Part shown: positions 23,527 to 33,019 of the stretch, in pieces
How positions within the stretch are numbered: the stretch's first letter is position 1
How the letters are laid out: each line of letters begins with the position of its first letter
DNA from: Sphingosinithalassobacter tenebrarum
Lineage (GTDB): Bacteria > Pseudomonadota > Alphaproteobacteria > Sphingomonadales > Sphingomonadaceae
Reading direction: 5' to 3'
NCBI RefSeq assembly: GCF_011057975.1
Contig: NZ_CP049109.1
Span: 2,387,001 to 2,451,000 of the forward strand
DNA length: 64,000 bases
Position numbers and translations under genes: made by a program
Notes under the pieces: model-generated
The model's input: only the letters and a program-made list of their open reading frames with translations
Database searches by the model: none
What the model was told of the DNA's origin: nothing

Positions 23527-24864
23527 ATGGCAACCAAACTCCCCGAATCCCCCAAGGTGGGCATGGTGTCGCTCGGCTGTCCCAAGAATCTGGTCGATAG
23601 CGAGCGTATCCTCACCAAGCTGCGCAGCGACGGCTATGGCCTTTCGGCCGATTATGCCGGCGCCGATGTCGTGCTGGTCAATACCTGCGGCTTTCTCGAC
23701 AGCGCCAAGGAGGAAAGCCTCGAGGCGATCGGGGAGGCGATCAGCGAAAACGGCCGCGTCATCGTCACCGGCTGCATGGGCGACGAAGCCGAGAAGATCC
23801 GCGCGCGGTTCCCCAATGTCCTCGCCGTCACCGGCGCCCATCAATATGAGCAGGTGGTGGAGGCAGTGCACGAAGCCGCACCCGCCACGCCCTCTCCCTA
23901 TGTCGATCTGGTGCCCGAAAGCGGGCTCAAACTCACCCCGCGCCACTACAGCTATCTGAAGATTTCGGAGGGCTGCAATCACCGCTGCGCCTTCTGCATC
24001 ATTCCGTCCTTGCGCGGTGATCTCGTCAGCCGTCGCCCCGATGCGATCCTGCGCGAAGCCGAAAAGCTGGTCGAGGCAGGGACAAAGGAACTTCTGGTGA
24101 TCAGCCAGGATACCAGCGCCTATGGCATCGACATCCGCAAGCAGCCGCGCATGTGGAAAGGCGGGGAAGTCGTCCCCCACATGACCGATCTCGCCCGTGA
24201 ACTCGGGAAGATCGCTCCCTGGGTGCGGCTCCATTACGTTTATCCCTATCCGCATGTCGATCAGATCATCCCGCTGATGGCCGAGGGGCTGGTCCTCCCC
24301 TATCTCGACATCCCCTTCCAGCATGCCAGCCGCAATGTGCTCAAGGCGATGAAGCGCCCGGCCAACGAAGCCAAGGTGCTCGAACGGCTGAAGGCATGGC
24401 GCGAAATCTGCCCGGATATCACCATCCGGTCGACCTTCGTCGTCGGCTTTCCGGGCGAGACCGAAGAGGATTTCGAATATCTCCTCGACTGGCTCGACGA
24501 AGCCCAGCTCGACCGCGTCGGCGCCTTCAGCTTCGAACCCGTCGAGGGCGCGGCGGCCAACGCGCTGCCCGATCCGGTGCCCGAGGAGGTCAAGGAAGAG
24601 CGCTACGCGCGGATCATGGAAAAGACCGCCGCGATCAGTGCCGCCAAGTTGCAGGCCAAGATCGGCCGAGAGATCGACGTGATCATCGATCTGGTCGACG
24701 CCGAAAGCGGTGGTGCCACCGGCCGGTCCTCCGCCGACGCGCCGGAGATCGACGGCGAAGTGCATCTGCGCGACGCCGGACACCTTACGCAGGGCGACAT
24801 CGTGCGCGTGACCGTGGAAGACGCCGACGCGCACGACCTGTTCGGCGCGCCGCTGCCGGGCTGA
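23527..24864 (+). CDS. rimO: Ribosomal protein S12 methylthiotransferase RimO
   Basis: 445 residues from ATG 23527 (the longer frame before it is not conserved). The MTTase N-terminal domain holds Cys18 (SLGCPKN), Cys54 (NTCGF) and Cys83 (TGCMG) for one 4Fe-4S cluster. The radical-SAM triad is Cys150, Cys154 and Cys157 (CNHRCAFC). A C-terminal TRAM domain (about 375-440, [19 protein letters not shown]) completes it. RimO adds a methylthio group to Asp88 of ribosomal protein S12. [12 protein letters not shown] separates RimO from MiaB. It is followed after 14 bases by the papain-like hydrolase gene. Confidence 0.96.
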   Translation: MATKLPESPKVGMVSLGCPKNLVDSERILTKLRSDGYGLSADYAGADVVLVNTCGFLDSAKEESLEAIGEAISENGRVIVTGCMGDEAEKIRARFPNVLAVTGAHQYEQVVEAVHEAAPATPSPYVDLVPESGLKLTPRHYSYLKISEGCNHRCAFCIIPSLRGDLVSRRPDAILREAEKLVEAGTKELLVISQDTSAYGIDIRKQPRMWKGGEVVPHMTDLARELGKIAPWVRLHYVYPYPHVDQIIPLMAEGLVLPYLDIPFQHASRNVLKAMKRPANEAKVLERLKAWREICPDITIRSTFVVGFPGETEEDFEYLLDWLDEAQLDRVGAFSFEPVEGAAANALPDPVPEEVKEERYARIMEKTAAISAAKLQAKIGREIDVIIDLVDAESGGATGRSSADAPEIDGEVHLRDAGHLTQGDIVRVTVEDADAHDLFGAPLPG

Positions 24865-24878
24865 ACGGAGGGCGGACG

Positions 24879-25583
24879 ATGCCGGTTCCCGACACTGTCC
24901 GCGCCGAACTGCCGCCGAGCAGCTATCCCGAGCTGCTCGAAACGCTGCGCACCGGAGACATCATCCTGTGCTCGGGCACGCAGCTCTATTCGCGCTTCAT
25001 CCGCTGGGGTGCGGGCAGCGCGTGGAGCCATGTTGCGATGATCCTGCGCATCGACGCGCTCGATCAGGTGATGGTGATCGAAGCGCGCGAGGAAAAGGGC
25101 GTGCGCATGCTGCCCTTCCATCGATTCCTCACCGAAGACAGTACCCCCAACCGCGTCTTTCCCGGCGACGTCGTCTTCGCGCGCCACCGCGATTTCGAAA
25201 CCCACGCCGCGAATGGCGGCCTGCAGCGCATGATGCGGTTCGCCACCGACCGGCTTGGCGCGCCGTTCAGCCCGGGCGAAATCCTCAAGATCATGGCGCG
25301 CATCGTCCTCAGCCGGCTCGGCAAGCGGCTGCCCCGGATGCTGCGATCGGACGATGAATTCACCTGCGCCGAATATGTCTATCGCTGCCTTGAAGAGGTC
25401 GGCATTCATGTCGCGTGGAACGGGCTTGGCTATATCGGCCCCGCCGCCTTCGCCCGCGACGAAGCGATCCATCCCGTCGCGCGACTTTCGGAAAATCCGT
25501 TCCCCGAGGAGGGAGCCGTCCGACGCGCGAAACGCCGCGCCGCATCGCACAGCGGAGCCGAGCAGCGCACGACCGGTGGCTAA
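24879..25583 (+). CDS. YiiX/YebB-like permuted papain-type amidase or hydrolase
   Basis: 234 residues from ATG 24879 (GGAG eight bases upstream). The family has the permuted NlpC/P60 layout in which the histidine comes first: GDIILCSG (27-33), then SAWSHVAMIL with His51, and the nucleophile Cys163 in FTCAEYVYRCLEEVGI. Such enzymes (YiiX, YebB, YycO) act on peptidoglycan peptides or on lipid amide/ester bonds. No signal peptide is visible, so it may act in the cytoplasm. The C-terminal tail is basic and unconserved. It follows rimO closely and may be transcribed with it. Confidence 0.82.
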   Translation: MPVPDTVRAELPPSSYPELLETLRTGDIILCSGTQLYSRFIRWGAGSAWSHVAMILRIDALDQVMVIEAREEKGVRMLPFHRFLTEDSTPNRVFPGDVVFARHRDFETHAANGGLQRMMRFATDRLGAPFSPGEILKIMARIVLSRLGKRLPRMLRSDDEFTCAEYVYRCLEEVGIHVAWNGLGYIGPAAFARDEAIHPVARLSENPFPEEGAVRRAKRRAASHSGAEQRTTGG

Positions 25584-25731
25584 TGTTACAAAATGTTGCC
25601 GGACCGGCATCATACCGCTTCGCCGCACCGCAGCACTTGCCTCCCGCGTTCCGAACCGCCACTCCTTGCGCTCCGCCGCGCCGGCGGATCCCGAGTGTCG
25701 CGTAGCAAGTCCCAAGGTTTCCCGCTTTTCC

Positions 25732-26430
25732 ATGAAGATTTTGATTGTCGAGGATGACGGCCCTCTTCGCCTGCTGATCGCGCGTGTGCTTCGCGATCAC
25801 GGATTCGAGGCCGTCGGCGTGAGCAACGGCGCCGAAATGCGCCCGCTGATCGAAAATGGCGACATCCAGCTCGTAGTGCTCGACATCATGCTGCCCGGCA
25901 CCAGCGGGCTCGATATCTGCCGCTGGCTGCGCGGCCATTCGACCGTGCCGATCATCATCATCAGTGCCCGCGCGCAGGAGACCGACCGGATCGTCGGGCT
26001 GGAACTGGGCGCCGACGACTATCTCTCCAAACCGTTCGGACCCGAGGAGCTTGTCGCCCGCGTGCGCGCAGTGCTTCGCCGCGCGACGGGCCAGGTGGCG
26101 CCCGCGCCGCGCGAGCCCACGCTGCGCTTCGCGGGGTGGATCATCGATCGCGACCGGCGCGAACTGACTGCCCCCGACGGATCGCCGGTGGCGCTGTCCG
26201 GCGCTGAATATGACATGCTGATAACGCTGACCGATTCCGCCCAGCGTGTGGTGAGTCGCGATTTCCTGCTCGAACAGTCACGCGAGCGTGTTTCGGGCGC
26301 CTCGGATCGCGCCGTCGATGTGCTGGTCAGCCGGCTGCGCGCCAAATTGCGCGCGCATGGCGGCGGGGAGATCATCAAGACGGTGCGCGGTGCGGGCTAT
26401 ATGTTCGTTCCCCATGTAGAGCGGCGGTGA
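25732..26430 (+). CDS. OmpR/PhoB-type response regulator
   Basis: 232 residues. Receiver domain: acidic pocket EDD (7-9), phospho-acceptor Asp51 (LVVLDIMLPG), Thr/Ser switch (IIIISARAQ) and Lys100 (LSKPFG). The C-terminal winged helix (about 125-228) contains LSGAEYDMLITLTDSAQRVVSRDFLLEQSRE and ends TVRGAGYMFVP, the wing of OmpR-family regulators. It overlaps its kinase gene by four bases (GTGA), as is usual for a cognate pair. The 148-base gap upstream holds the promoter. The regulon is unknown. Confidence 0.95.
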   Translation: MKILIVEDDGPLRLLIARVLRDHGFEAVGVSNGAEMRPLIENGDIQLVVLDIMLPGTSGLDICRWLRGHSTVPIIIISARAQETDRIVGLELGADDYLSKPFGPEELVARVRAVLRRATGQVAPAPREPTLRFAGWIIDRDRRELTAPDGSPVALSGAEYDMLITLTDSAQRVVSRDFLLEQSRERVSGASDRAVDVLVSRLRAKLRAHGGGEIIKTVRGAGYMFVPHVERR

Positions 26431-27818
26431 CGCGCGTCCGCCTGTGGCCGCGCGGCCTTACGGGCCGGGTTACGCTGGTGCTGCTGGCGGCGATCCTGAT
26501 TGAATTCTTCGGCACGATCCTGGTCTTCGGCGAGGCGGAAAAGCTGCTGCTGCGCACCGGGCAGGCGCACCGCGTCGCCGAACAGCTGGTCGTCGCCGAT
26601 CGCGTGCTGCGCCAGACGCCGCCCGACCAGCGCGCGAACCTGGCGCCGCGCCTTTCCACGCGCCACGTCGTTATCACCCTGCGGGATACGCCGCTCGGCC
26701 CGCAGCCGACCAGCCAGACCGCGGAAGCGGCGGCACGCGAATTCCGGTTGTGGGAGCCCGAGCTGCGCGATCGCACGCTGGAAATCGGGCTTAGCGAGCG
26801 CGGCAGCGAGTCCCCCGATCGCCTCATCGGCGCGCTCAGCACCAATGACGGCCAGTGGATTCACTTCCGTTCGATCGAGCCGATCGGTCGCTGGGCCGGG
26901 CCGGAAGGCTGGCTGCCGTCGCTGATCCTGCTGGTCTTTGCGGTGCTGCTCGTTTCGGCGCTGCTGGTGCGCACGCTCGCCGCGCCGCTGCGTGCGCTGG
27001 CGGCGGCAACGAACCGGATCGGAGTCACGCCCGCCAAGGTGGTGGTCGAACCGGACGGCCCGCAGGAGCTGCGCCGGCTCGCCATTGCGTTCAACGCGAT
27101 GCAGACACGTATTTCGGAACTGCTCGAAAGCCGCACCCGCGCGCTGCTGGCGGTCAGCCACGATCTGCGCACGCCGCTGTCGCGGATGAAGCTGCGGATC
27201 CACGGTCGGTTGCGCGCGGGCGACCTGGAGGCATTGCGCGGCGATGTCGACGAGATGCAGGCGATGCTCGATTCGCTGCTCGATTTTCTGGGTGGCGGAG
27301 ACGGTACGCAGAACGATCCGGCGGTGCGCACCGATCTGGCGACATTCGTGGCGCAGGTAGCCGGGGACATGCGCACGGTGGACCCGCAGGCACGCGCGAT
27401 CCGCGTATCGGGACCGGACAGGCTCGACGTCATGACGCACCGCAATGCGCTGCGCCGCGGCCTCTCCAACCTGATCGACAATGCCGTCAAATATGGCGGC
27501 GAGGCCGAAATCGAATTTGGCAGCGACGGCGGCTGGGCATGGATCGAAGTGCGCGACCACGGCCCCGGTATCGCGCCCGACCTGCTGCCGCAGGTGATAA
27601 AGCCCTTCATTCGCGGCGACGCCGCCCGCGCGCGGGACACCAAGGGGTTCGGGCTCGGCCTTGCCGTGGTAATGCGCGTCGCGAAAATCCATGATGGCAG
27701 CTTCACCTTGCGCAATGCATCGCCAGGGCTGATCGCCCAGCTGACGCTGCCTATCGACGGCAGGAAGCCGCAAAAGCGCGACGAAACCGGCAACGGCAAT
27801 GTTTTGATACGTTTCTGA
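26427..27818 (+). CDS. EnvZ-type sensor histidine kinase
   Basis: 463 residues starting at GTG 26427. Two membrane helices (about 13-34 and 163-182) flank a periplasmic sensor of about 125 residues. Then come HAMP (about 185-235) and the H-box LAVSHDLRTPLSRMKLR with phospho-acceptor His245. HATPase motifs are N-box LSNLIDNAVKYGGE, G1 VRDHGPGIAPDLL and G2 GFGLGLAVV. All catalytic motifs are present. It phosphorylates the response regulator encoded just upstream. The periplasmic domain lacks a recognised sensor fold, so the signal is unknown. Confidence 0.94.
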   Translation: MTRVRLWPRGLTGRVTLVLLAAILIEFFGTILVFGEAEKLLLRTGQAHRVAEQLVVADRVLRQTPPDQRANLAPRLSTRHVVITLRDTPLGPQPTSQTAEAAAREFRLWEPELRDRTLEIGLSERGSESPDRLIGALSTNDGQWIHFRSIEPIGRWAGPEGWLPSLILLVFAVLLVSALLVRTLAAPLRALAAATNRIGVTPAKVVVEPDGPQELRRLAIAFNAMQTRISELLESRTRALLAVSHDLRTPLSRMKLRIHGRLRAGDLEALRGDVDEMQAMLDSLLDFLGGGDGTQNDPAVRTDLATFVAQVAGDMRTVDPQARAIRVSGPDRLDVMTHRNALRRGLSNLIDNAVKYGGEAEIEFGSDGGWAWIEVRDHGPGIAPDLLPQVIKPFIRGDAARARDTKGFGLGLAVVMRVAKIHDGSFTLRNASPGLIAQLTLPIDGRKPQKRDETGNGNVLIRF

Positions 27819-27882
27819 TGCGCTGCAGCAATATGGCGCTTTCACAAGACGCGCTCCCGCCCTCTCCGCAGGGTCAGTCAAG

Positions 27883-28578
27883 ATGGAGCGCAACATGGAA
27901 ATCGTCGGCGGTGTCGCCCGCTTTCAGGGCGACGTATTCCCCCAGCAGCAAGAGCTTTTCCGCGCGCTGGCACGTGAAGGGCAGCGCCCGAGCACGCTGA
28001 TGGTCAGCTGCGCGGATTCGCGCGTTGTTCCCGAACTCATCACCCAGAGCGAGCCGGGCGACCTGTTCGTATGCCGCAACGCGGGAAATATCGTTCCACC
28101 CTTCGCGCAGAAGAATGGCGGCGTTTCCTCGACCGTCGAATATGCGGTGATGGTGCTGGGCGTCAGCCACATCATCGTCTGCGGCCATTCGGACTGCGGC
28201 GCAATGAAGGCATTTTTCAATCAGGAAGCGCTGGAAAGCCTGCCGAACGTCAAGGCGTGGCTGTCGCATGCCGAACCGGCCTATGAAGTCGTGCGCACCT
28301 GCTATCACGAGCATGAGGAAAAGGACCAGATCCATGCGCTGACGCTGGAAAACGTCGCGATCCAGCTCGTCCACCTGCAGAATCACCCCTCGGTCGCGGC
28401 CGCGCTCGCGGCGGGCAAGGTCAGCCTCCACGGCTGGTTCTTCGACATCGAATCGGGCCGCATCCTGGCGCTCAACGCCGAAGGCGATTTCGTCGACTTC
28501 GAACCGGGCCAGGAACTGCCGGTGGCGGTGCCCGCGCGCAAGCCGCGCGTCGGCGCCGCAGTCAGCAAGGCCGCGTAA
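27883..28578 (+). CDS. Beta-carbonic anhydrase
   Basis: 231 residues. Zinc ligands are Cys43 (SCADSR), His102 and Cys105 (GHSDCGA), with the Asp45-Arg47 pair also present, giving a complete active site. The enzyme interconverts CO2 and bicarbonate in the cytoplasm. Only two bases separate it from the SulP transporter gene, so the two are co-transcribed and the enzyme probably supplies or uses bicarbonate moved by that transporter. The N-terminus MERNMEIVGGVARFQGDVFPQQQELF matches the family; a start at the second Met (MEIVGG) is possible. Confidence 0.95.
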   Translation: MERNMEIVGGVARFQGDVFPQQQELFRALAREGQRPSTLMVSCADSRVVPELITQSEPGDLFVCRNAGNIVPPFAQKNGGVSSTVEYAVMVLGVSHIIVCGHSDCGAMKAFFNQEALESLPNVKAWLSHAEPAYEVVRTCYHEHEEKDQIHALTLENVAIQLVHLQNHPSVAAALAAGKVSLHGWFFDIESGRILALNAEGDFVDFEPGQELPVAVPARKPRVGAAVSKAA

Positions 28579-28580
28579 CG

Positions 28581-30110
28581 ATGGCGAGCGCCGCTGAAAC
28601 ACAGGGCCGATCCCTGCTCCCCGCGACGTTCGGACGGGACTTCGCGTCATCGTTCGTCGTCTTCCTGGTCGCGATGCCGCTCTGTCTCGGCATCGCGATC
28701 GCCTCGGGCGTTCCACCCGAACTGGGCCTCGTCACCGGCATCATCGGCGGTATCGTGGTCGGCGCGATCGCCGGTTCGCCGCTCCAGGTCAGCGGTCCCG
28801 CCGCCGGCCTCGCCGTTCTCGTCTTCGATCTGGTGCAGACTCACGGTCTCGTCGCGCTGGGTCCGGTACTGATCCTGGCGGGCATCCTGCAATTCGCGGG
28901 CGGGCTTCTGAAGCTCGGCCAGTTCTTCCGCGGCGTCTCCCCCGCGGTGGTGCACGGCATGCTCGCCGGGATCGGCGCGATGATCGTGCTGCAGCAGGTG
29001 CATGTGCTGATCGATGATAGTCCGCTGAGCGACGGCCTTGCCAATCTCGCCGCGATTCCGGGGGCGTTCCTAGGCCTTGAGGACGATGCCTTTCAGGCAC
29101 TGCTGGTCGGGCTCGCCACGATCGGCGCGATGATTGGCTGGGACAAGGTAAAGCCTGCCGCGCTTCGCATGGTGCCCGGTGCGCTGGTCGGCGTCGTGGT
29201 CGGTACGATCCTGGCGATGGCGGGCAATCTCGCCATTCAGCGGATCGCCCTGCCCGACAATATCGCCGCCGGGCTGACGCTGCCCAGCACCGAGAGCATG
29301 TCACTGCTCGCCGATCCGACGCTGCTCGGCCTCGCGCTTGCGATGGCGTTCATCGCCAGCGCCGAAACGCTGCTTTCGGCGGCCGCGGTCGACAAGATGC
29401 AGGACCGAGTCCAGTCGAAGTTCAACAAGGAGCTGACCGCGCAGGGCGTCGGCAACTTCCTGTGCGGCATCGTCGGCGCGCTGCCGATGACCGGCGTGAT
29501 CGTGCGCAGCTCGGCCAATGTGCAGGCCGGTGCGGAAACCCGCGCCTCGACCATCCTGCACGGCATCTGGATCCTCGCCTTCGTCGCGCTGCTTCCGTTC
29601 GTGCTTGCCGAAGTGCCCACCGCGGCGCTGGCGGGCGTGCTGGTTGTGACAGGCGTCAAGCTGGTGAAGATCAAGGATGTGCGCCACCTGTTCACGCGAT
29701 ACGGCGCTTTGCCGGCGCTGATCTGGGGCGTTACTTTCGTGCTGGTCGTCACGGTCGATCTGCTGACCGGCGTGGTCGCGGGCCTGATCATGACGCTGCT
29801 TGAGCTTGTCCCGCAATGGCGCCGCATGCGGCTTGCGATCCACGAGCGCAGCCACGCCGAGGACGATCACGAGATCGAGCTCGAAGGCAAGGCCACGGCA
29901 ATGTCGATCCACAAGGTCGCCGGCCTGCTCGATCGCCTGCCCCGGCAGGGCCGGATCAAGCTCAAGCTGTCAAAGCTGGAATTCGCCGACCACACCGTTT
30001 CGGAACTGGTTTCCGATGCGCTGGTGCGGCGCAAGCAACAGGGCGTGCGGATCGAACTCGATCATGACGGCCATCCGCACCAGCAACGGATCGCATCCGC
30101 GATCGCCTGA
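28581..30110 (+). CDS. SulP family anion transporter, probable bicarbonate transporter
   Basis: 509 residues with about ten to twelve membrane segments (first at 23-42, FASSFVVFLVAMPLCLGIAIA). The signature PLQVSGPAAGLAVLVFDL is at 67-84 and AETLLSAAAVDKMQ near 263-276. A C-terminal STAS-like domain spans about 425-505 (ATAMSIHKVAGLLDRLPRQGRIKLKLSKLEFADHTVSELV). SulP proteins move sulfate, bicarbonate or other anions. The directly preceding carbonic anhydrase makes bicarbonate the likeliest substrate, as in cyanobacterial BicA and marine fusion proteins, but this is inferred from context. A strong terminator follows. Confidence 0.88.
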   Translation: MASAAETQGRSLLPATFGRDFASSFVVFLVAMPLCLGIAIASGVPPELGLVTGIIGGIVVGAIAGSPLQVSGPAAGLAVLVFDLVQTHGLVALGPVLILAGILQFAGGLLKLGQFFRGVSPAVVHGMLAGIGAMIVLQQVHVLIDDSPLSDGLANLAAIPGAFLGLEDDAFQALLVGLATIGAMIGWDKVKPAALRMVPGALVGVVVGTILAMAGNLAIQRIALPDNIAAGLTLPSTESMSLLADPTLLGLALAMAFIASAETLLSAAAVDKMQDRVQSKFNKELTAQGVGNFLCGIVGALPMTGVIVRSSANVQAGAETRASTILHGIWILAFVALLPFVLAEVPTAALAGVLVVTGVKLVKIKDVRHLFTRYGALPALIWGVTFVLVVTVDLLTGVVAGLIMTLLELVPQWRRMRLAIHERSHAEDDHEIELEGKATAMSIHKVAGLLDRLPRQGRIKLKLSKLEFADHTVSELVSDALVRRKQQGVRIELDHDGHPHQQRIASAIA

Positions 30111-30171
30111 CGCATTCGGAGGTGTATCGGGAGTTCGTAACCGCTTCCGCACCTGCCCTCCGATACCCTGC

Positions 30172-30210
30172 CTGACGGAGCTGGCCCCCTGGCTCCGTCA
30201 GGCTTTTTTT
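30172..30210 (+). terminator. Rho-independent terminator after the carbonic anhydrase-SulP operon
   Basis: Perfect ten-base-pair stem CTGACGGAGC (30172-30181) with GCTCCGTCAG (30192-30201), ten-base loop, followed by GC and seven T (30204-30210). Confidence 0.95.
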
Positions 30211-30288
30211 GTGCTTCGCGCGCCGGATGGGCGATCTTTGGCGCCGCCGGACTAGGCGAGCGGCACATCGCGCCCTAGATCATGCGGC

Positions 30289-31683
30289 ATGACTGATCTC
30301 TCGACGCTCCTTCAGGCCGATCGCGGCCAATCCGCCCGCTCCATTCACATCGTCGATGCCAAGACCTTCGACGACTGGCTCGCTTCGCAGCCGCCGCGCG
30401 CCCGCGCCGCCGCCGCCGCGCAGAAGCTGAAGCCCACCGGCTATGCCAATGCGATCCTGCCGGGCGATGGGCCCGAGGACTGGTCGGTCGTCACCGTGGT
30501 CGCCAATGTCGACAAGCTTTCGCCCTGGTGCCTCGCCAAGCTCGCCGAGACGCTGCCCGAAGGCACCTATCGCCTCGAAGGACGCGAGCCGGGCCCGGCC
30601 ACCTATGGCTGGCTGACCGCGCAATACCGGTTCGAGAAATACAGGACCGACGACAAGGCGCAGGGCCCGCGCGTCCTGCTGACCAACGAACCGGCGAGCA
30701 TCGACGAGACGCTGCTGCTGGCGAACGTCACCTTCAAGATCCGCGACCTGATCAATGCCGGCGCATCGGACATGGGCCCGGCCGATCTGGAGGCGCATGC
30801 CGAAGGCATTGCCAAGGCCTATGGCGGCACGCTGACTGTCACCCGCGGCGACGAGCTGGTGCGCGGCTATCCGATGATCCATGCGGTCGGCAAGGCAGCG
30901 GGCAAGGGCCGCGAGCCGCGCCTGATCGAAATCGAATGGGGCAATCCCGATCACCCGCGCGTCGCGATCATCGGCAAGGGCGTGGTGTTCGATTCGGGCG
31001 GGCTCGACATCAAGCCGGCATCGGGCATGCGGCTGATGAAGAAGGATATGGGCGGTTCGGCGCACGCGCTGGGTCTGGCCGAACTGGTGATGGCATCGAA
31101 GCTGCCGGTCCGGCTGCACATGCTCGTGCCCGCGGTAGAAAACGCCGTGTCGGGCGAAGCCTTCCGTCCCGGCGACGTGCTCAACACCCGCAAGGGGGTG
31201 ACCGTCGAGAACAGCAATACCGACGCCGAGGGTCGCCTGATCCTGGGCGACGCGATCACCAAGGCAGGCGAAGGCAACCCCGAGCTGATGCTCGATTTCG
31301 CGACTCTCACCGGCGCCGCGCGCGTCGCGCTCGGCGCGGACCTCACCGGCCTGTTCGCCAATGACGACACGCTTGCAAACGATCTGCTGGGCGCCGCCGA
31401 AAGCGAATCCGATCCCGCATGGCGCCTGCCGCTCTGGGATCCCTATGACGAGATGCTGAAATCCGACGTTGCCGACATGGTCAACGCGGCCGAGGGCACG
31501 CCGTTCGGCGGTGCGATCACGGCCGCGCTGTTCCTGCGCCGCTTCGTTCCCGAGGGCGTGCAATGGGCGCATCACGACATCTTCTGCTGGCGCCAGTCGG
31601 CCAAGCCCGGCCGCCCCAAGGGCGCCGACGCGGTAAGCCTGCGCGCGACGTGGAAGGCGCTCAAGGACCGCTACGGCAAATGA
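30289..31683 (+). CDS. Leucyl aminopeptidase family protein (M17)
   Basis: 464 residues. The M17 C-terminal catalytic domain is clear: GKGVVFDSGGLDIKPASGMRLMKKDMGGSAHALG (metal lysine and aspartate), the signature NTDAEGRLILGDAIT, and FATLTGAARVALGADLTGLF. The N-terminal about 170 residues differ from PepA, as in the shorter sphingomonad paralogues. It hydrolyses N-terminal residues from peptides using two metal ions. The residue after the conserved Asp in the metal site (KDMGGSAH) is consistent with an active enzyme. It ends at a hairpin and faces the GFA gene. Confidence 0.92.
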   Translation: MTDLSTLLQADRGQSARSIHIVDAKTFDDWLASQPPRARAAAAAQKLKPTGYANAILPGDGPEDWSVVTVVANVDKLSPWCLAKLAETLPEGTYRLEGREPGPATYGWLTAQYRFEKYRTDDKAQGPRVLLTNEPASIDETLLLANVTFKIRDLINAGASDMGPADLEAHAEGIAKAYGGTLTVTRGDELVRGYPMIHAVGKAAGKGREPRLIEIEWGNPDHPRVAIIGKGVVFDSGGLDIKPASGMRLMKKDMGGSAHALGLAELVMASKLPVRLHMLVPAVENAVSGEAFRPGDVLNTRKGVTVENSNTDAEGRLILGDAITKAGEGNPELMLDFATLTGAARVALGADLTGLFANDDTLANDLLGAAESESDPAWRLPLWDPYDEMLKSDVADMVNAAEGTPFGGAITAALFLRRFVPEGVQWAHHDIFCWRQSAKPGRPKGADAVSLRATWKALKDRYGK

Positions 31684-31690
31684 GCTCAAT

Positions 31691-31717
31691 GCCTCCCCGG
31701 GCGCGTCTCGGGGAGGG
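31691..31717. terminator. GC-rich hairpin between convergent genes
   Basis: CCTCCCCG (31692-31699) pairs with CGGGGAGG (31709-31716) over a nine-base loop. There is no T-run, so it is a likely but weak terminator between the aminopeptidase and GFA genes. Confidence 0.5.
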
Positions 31718-31761
31718 CCAGCGCACGCGAAACCGGCGGCGCAGGCGCGCGACCGACCGGC

Positions 31762-32157
31762 TCAGTCGTAATGCGCTACGTCACCGGTGATTGCCACCCA
31801 GGCGAGCTTGCGCTCCTCGAAGACCGAATATTCCAGCCTCCCGAAATGCGGATCGTCGAACAGGCCGAGCGGGATCGCCGTGACGCCGGGCATGCTGTCG
31901 AGCGTATAGGCCACGGCCACGCCGCATTGCGGGCAGAAGCGATGACGGAACAGGCTGCCGGATTCGCCCACTTCCTCCCACCCGCGCGTCTCGCCGATGA
32001 TTTCCACGGCATCGTCGGGAAACCGGGCCTGTACGGCAAAGGCACTGCCGCTGCGTCGCTTGCAATTCGAACAATGGCACACCGAGACGCGAACCGGCTC
32101 GCCCGTGCAGGCCACCGTCACCGCGCCGCAACGACAGCGTGCCTGCCGCGCGGTCAC
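31762..32157 (-). CDS. GFA family zinc-binding protein
   Basis: 131 residues of the GFA (glutathione-dependent formaldehyde-activating) fold. Zinc sites are Cys8/Cys10 (RCRCGAV), the CHCSNCKRRSG block and CPQCGVAVAY. The name derives from the Gfa enzyme that joins formaldehyde to glutathione, but most members have unknown substrates. Its ATG overlaps the tpiA stop by four bases, so it is coupled to that gene, though no metabolic link is obvious. The complete set of zinc cysteines suggests an intact fold. Confidence 0.85.
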   Translation of the reverse strand: MTARQARCRCGAVTVACTGEPVRVSVCHCSNCKRRSGSAFAVQARFPDDAVEIIGETRGWEEVGESGSLFRHRFCPQCGVAVAYTLDSMPGVTAIPLGLFDDPHFGRLEYSVFEERKLAWVAITGDVAHYD

Positions 32158-32897
32158 GCCTTCGCGGCCGCTTCGATGATCGGTACGAACTTCTCCGCCG
32201 TCAGGCTCGCTCCGCCGATCAACCCGCCATCGACATCCGAAAGCGCCAGGATCGCGGCGGCGTTGGCCGGATTCATCGATCCGCCATAGAGGATACGGAT
32301 CGTGTCGGCGGCTTCCTTGCCCGCCAGTTCGCCCAGCTTGGCGCGGATCGCGCCGTGCGTGGCGGCGATTTCATCCTCGGTGGGCGTCTTGCCTGTTCCG
32401 ATCGCCCAGCGCGGTTCATAGGCGATGGTCAGCCAGTCGCCATGCGCGTCGCCGGGAATCGCCGCGATCTGTTCGGCGACGACGGCCTCGGTCTGGCCCG
32501 CGTCGCGTTCCTCCTCGGTCTCGCCGCAGCACAGGATGACGTGCAGCCCCGCCCCGCGCGCCGCCAGCGCCTTCGCCCAGGCGTCGCCGCTCGATTCGCA
32601 CTGATCCGCGCGCCGCTCCGAATGGCCGACGATCACCAGTCCGGCGCCGGTTTCCGTGAGCATCGCCGCGGAGATACAGCCGGTATGCGCGCCGCTCTGC
32701 GCGGCATGCACGTCCTGCGCGCCGACCGGCATCGATCCGGCCGCCGCGACTGCCGGTGCGATCAGCGTGAACGGCACGCACAGCGCGACATCGACTCCCG
32801 AATTGTCCGAAGCGGCGCCGGCGATCGATTCGACTTCGCCAAGCTGGGCCTTCAGCCCGTTCATCTTCCAGTTTCCGGCAATGAATTTGCGCCGCAT
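32154..32897 (-). CDS. tpiA: Triosephosphate isomerase
   Basis: 247 residues from ATG 32897 (GGAGG five bases upstream; a longer frame is not used). Catalytic residues are Lys11 (AGNWKMN), His92 (GHSERR) and Glu161 (AYEPRWAIGTGK). The phosphate loop lies in GGSMNPANAAAI and DGGLIGGASL. It interconverts dihydroxyacetone phosphate and glyceraldehyde-3-phosphate. Arg replaces the usual Val/Leu after YEP, a small variation near the active-site loop. It is divergent from the PpiD gene with about 120 bases between, which holds both promoters. Confidence 0.96.
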   Translation of the reverse strand: MRRKFIAGNWKMNGLKAQLGEVESIAGAASDNSGVDVALCVPFTLIAPAVAAAGSMPVGAQDVHAAQSGAHTGCISAAMLTETGAGLVIVGHSERRADQCESSGDAWAKALAARGAGLHVILCCGETEEERDAGQTEAVVAEQIAAIPGDAHGDWLTIAYEPRWAIGTGKTPTEDEIAATHGAIRAKLGELAGKEAADTIRILYGGSMNPANAAAILALSDVDGGLIGGASLTAEKFVPIIEAAAKA

Positions 32898-33019
32898 GCG
32901 GACCTCCCTTTCCTGCATTCGGGACGGCGATAGCAAAGACTGTCCTGCGCACAAGCTTGAAGGGCGGCGCGCACGGCCCTAAAGCGGCGCGATCACCCCC
33001 CTCCATCGAACGGGTTTGC

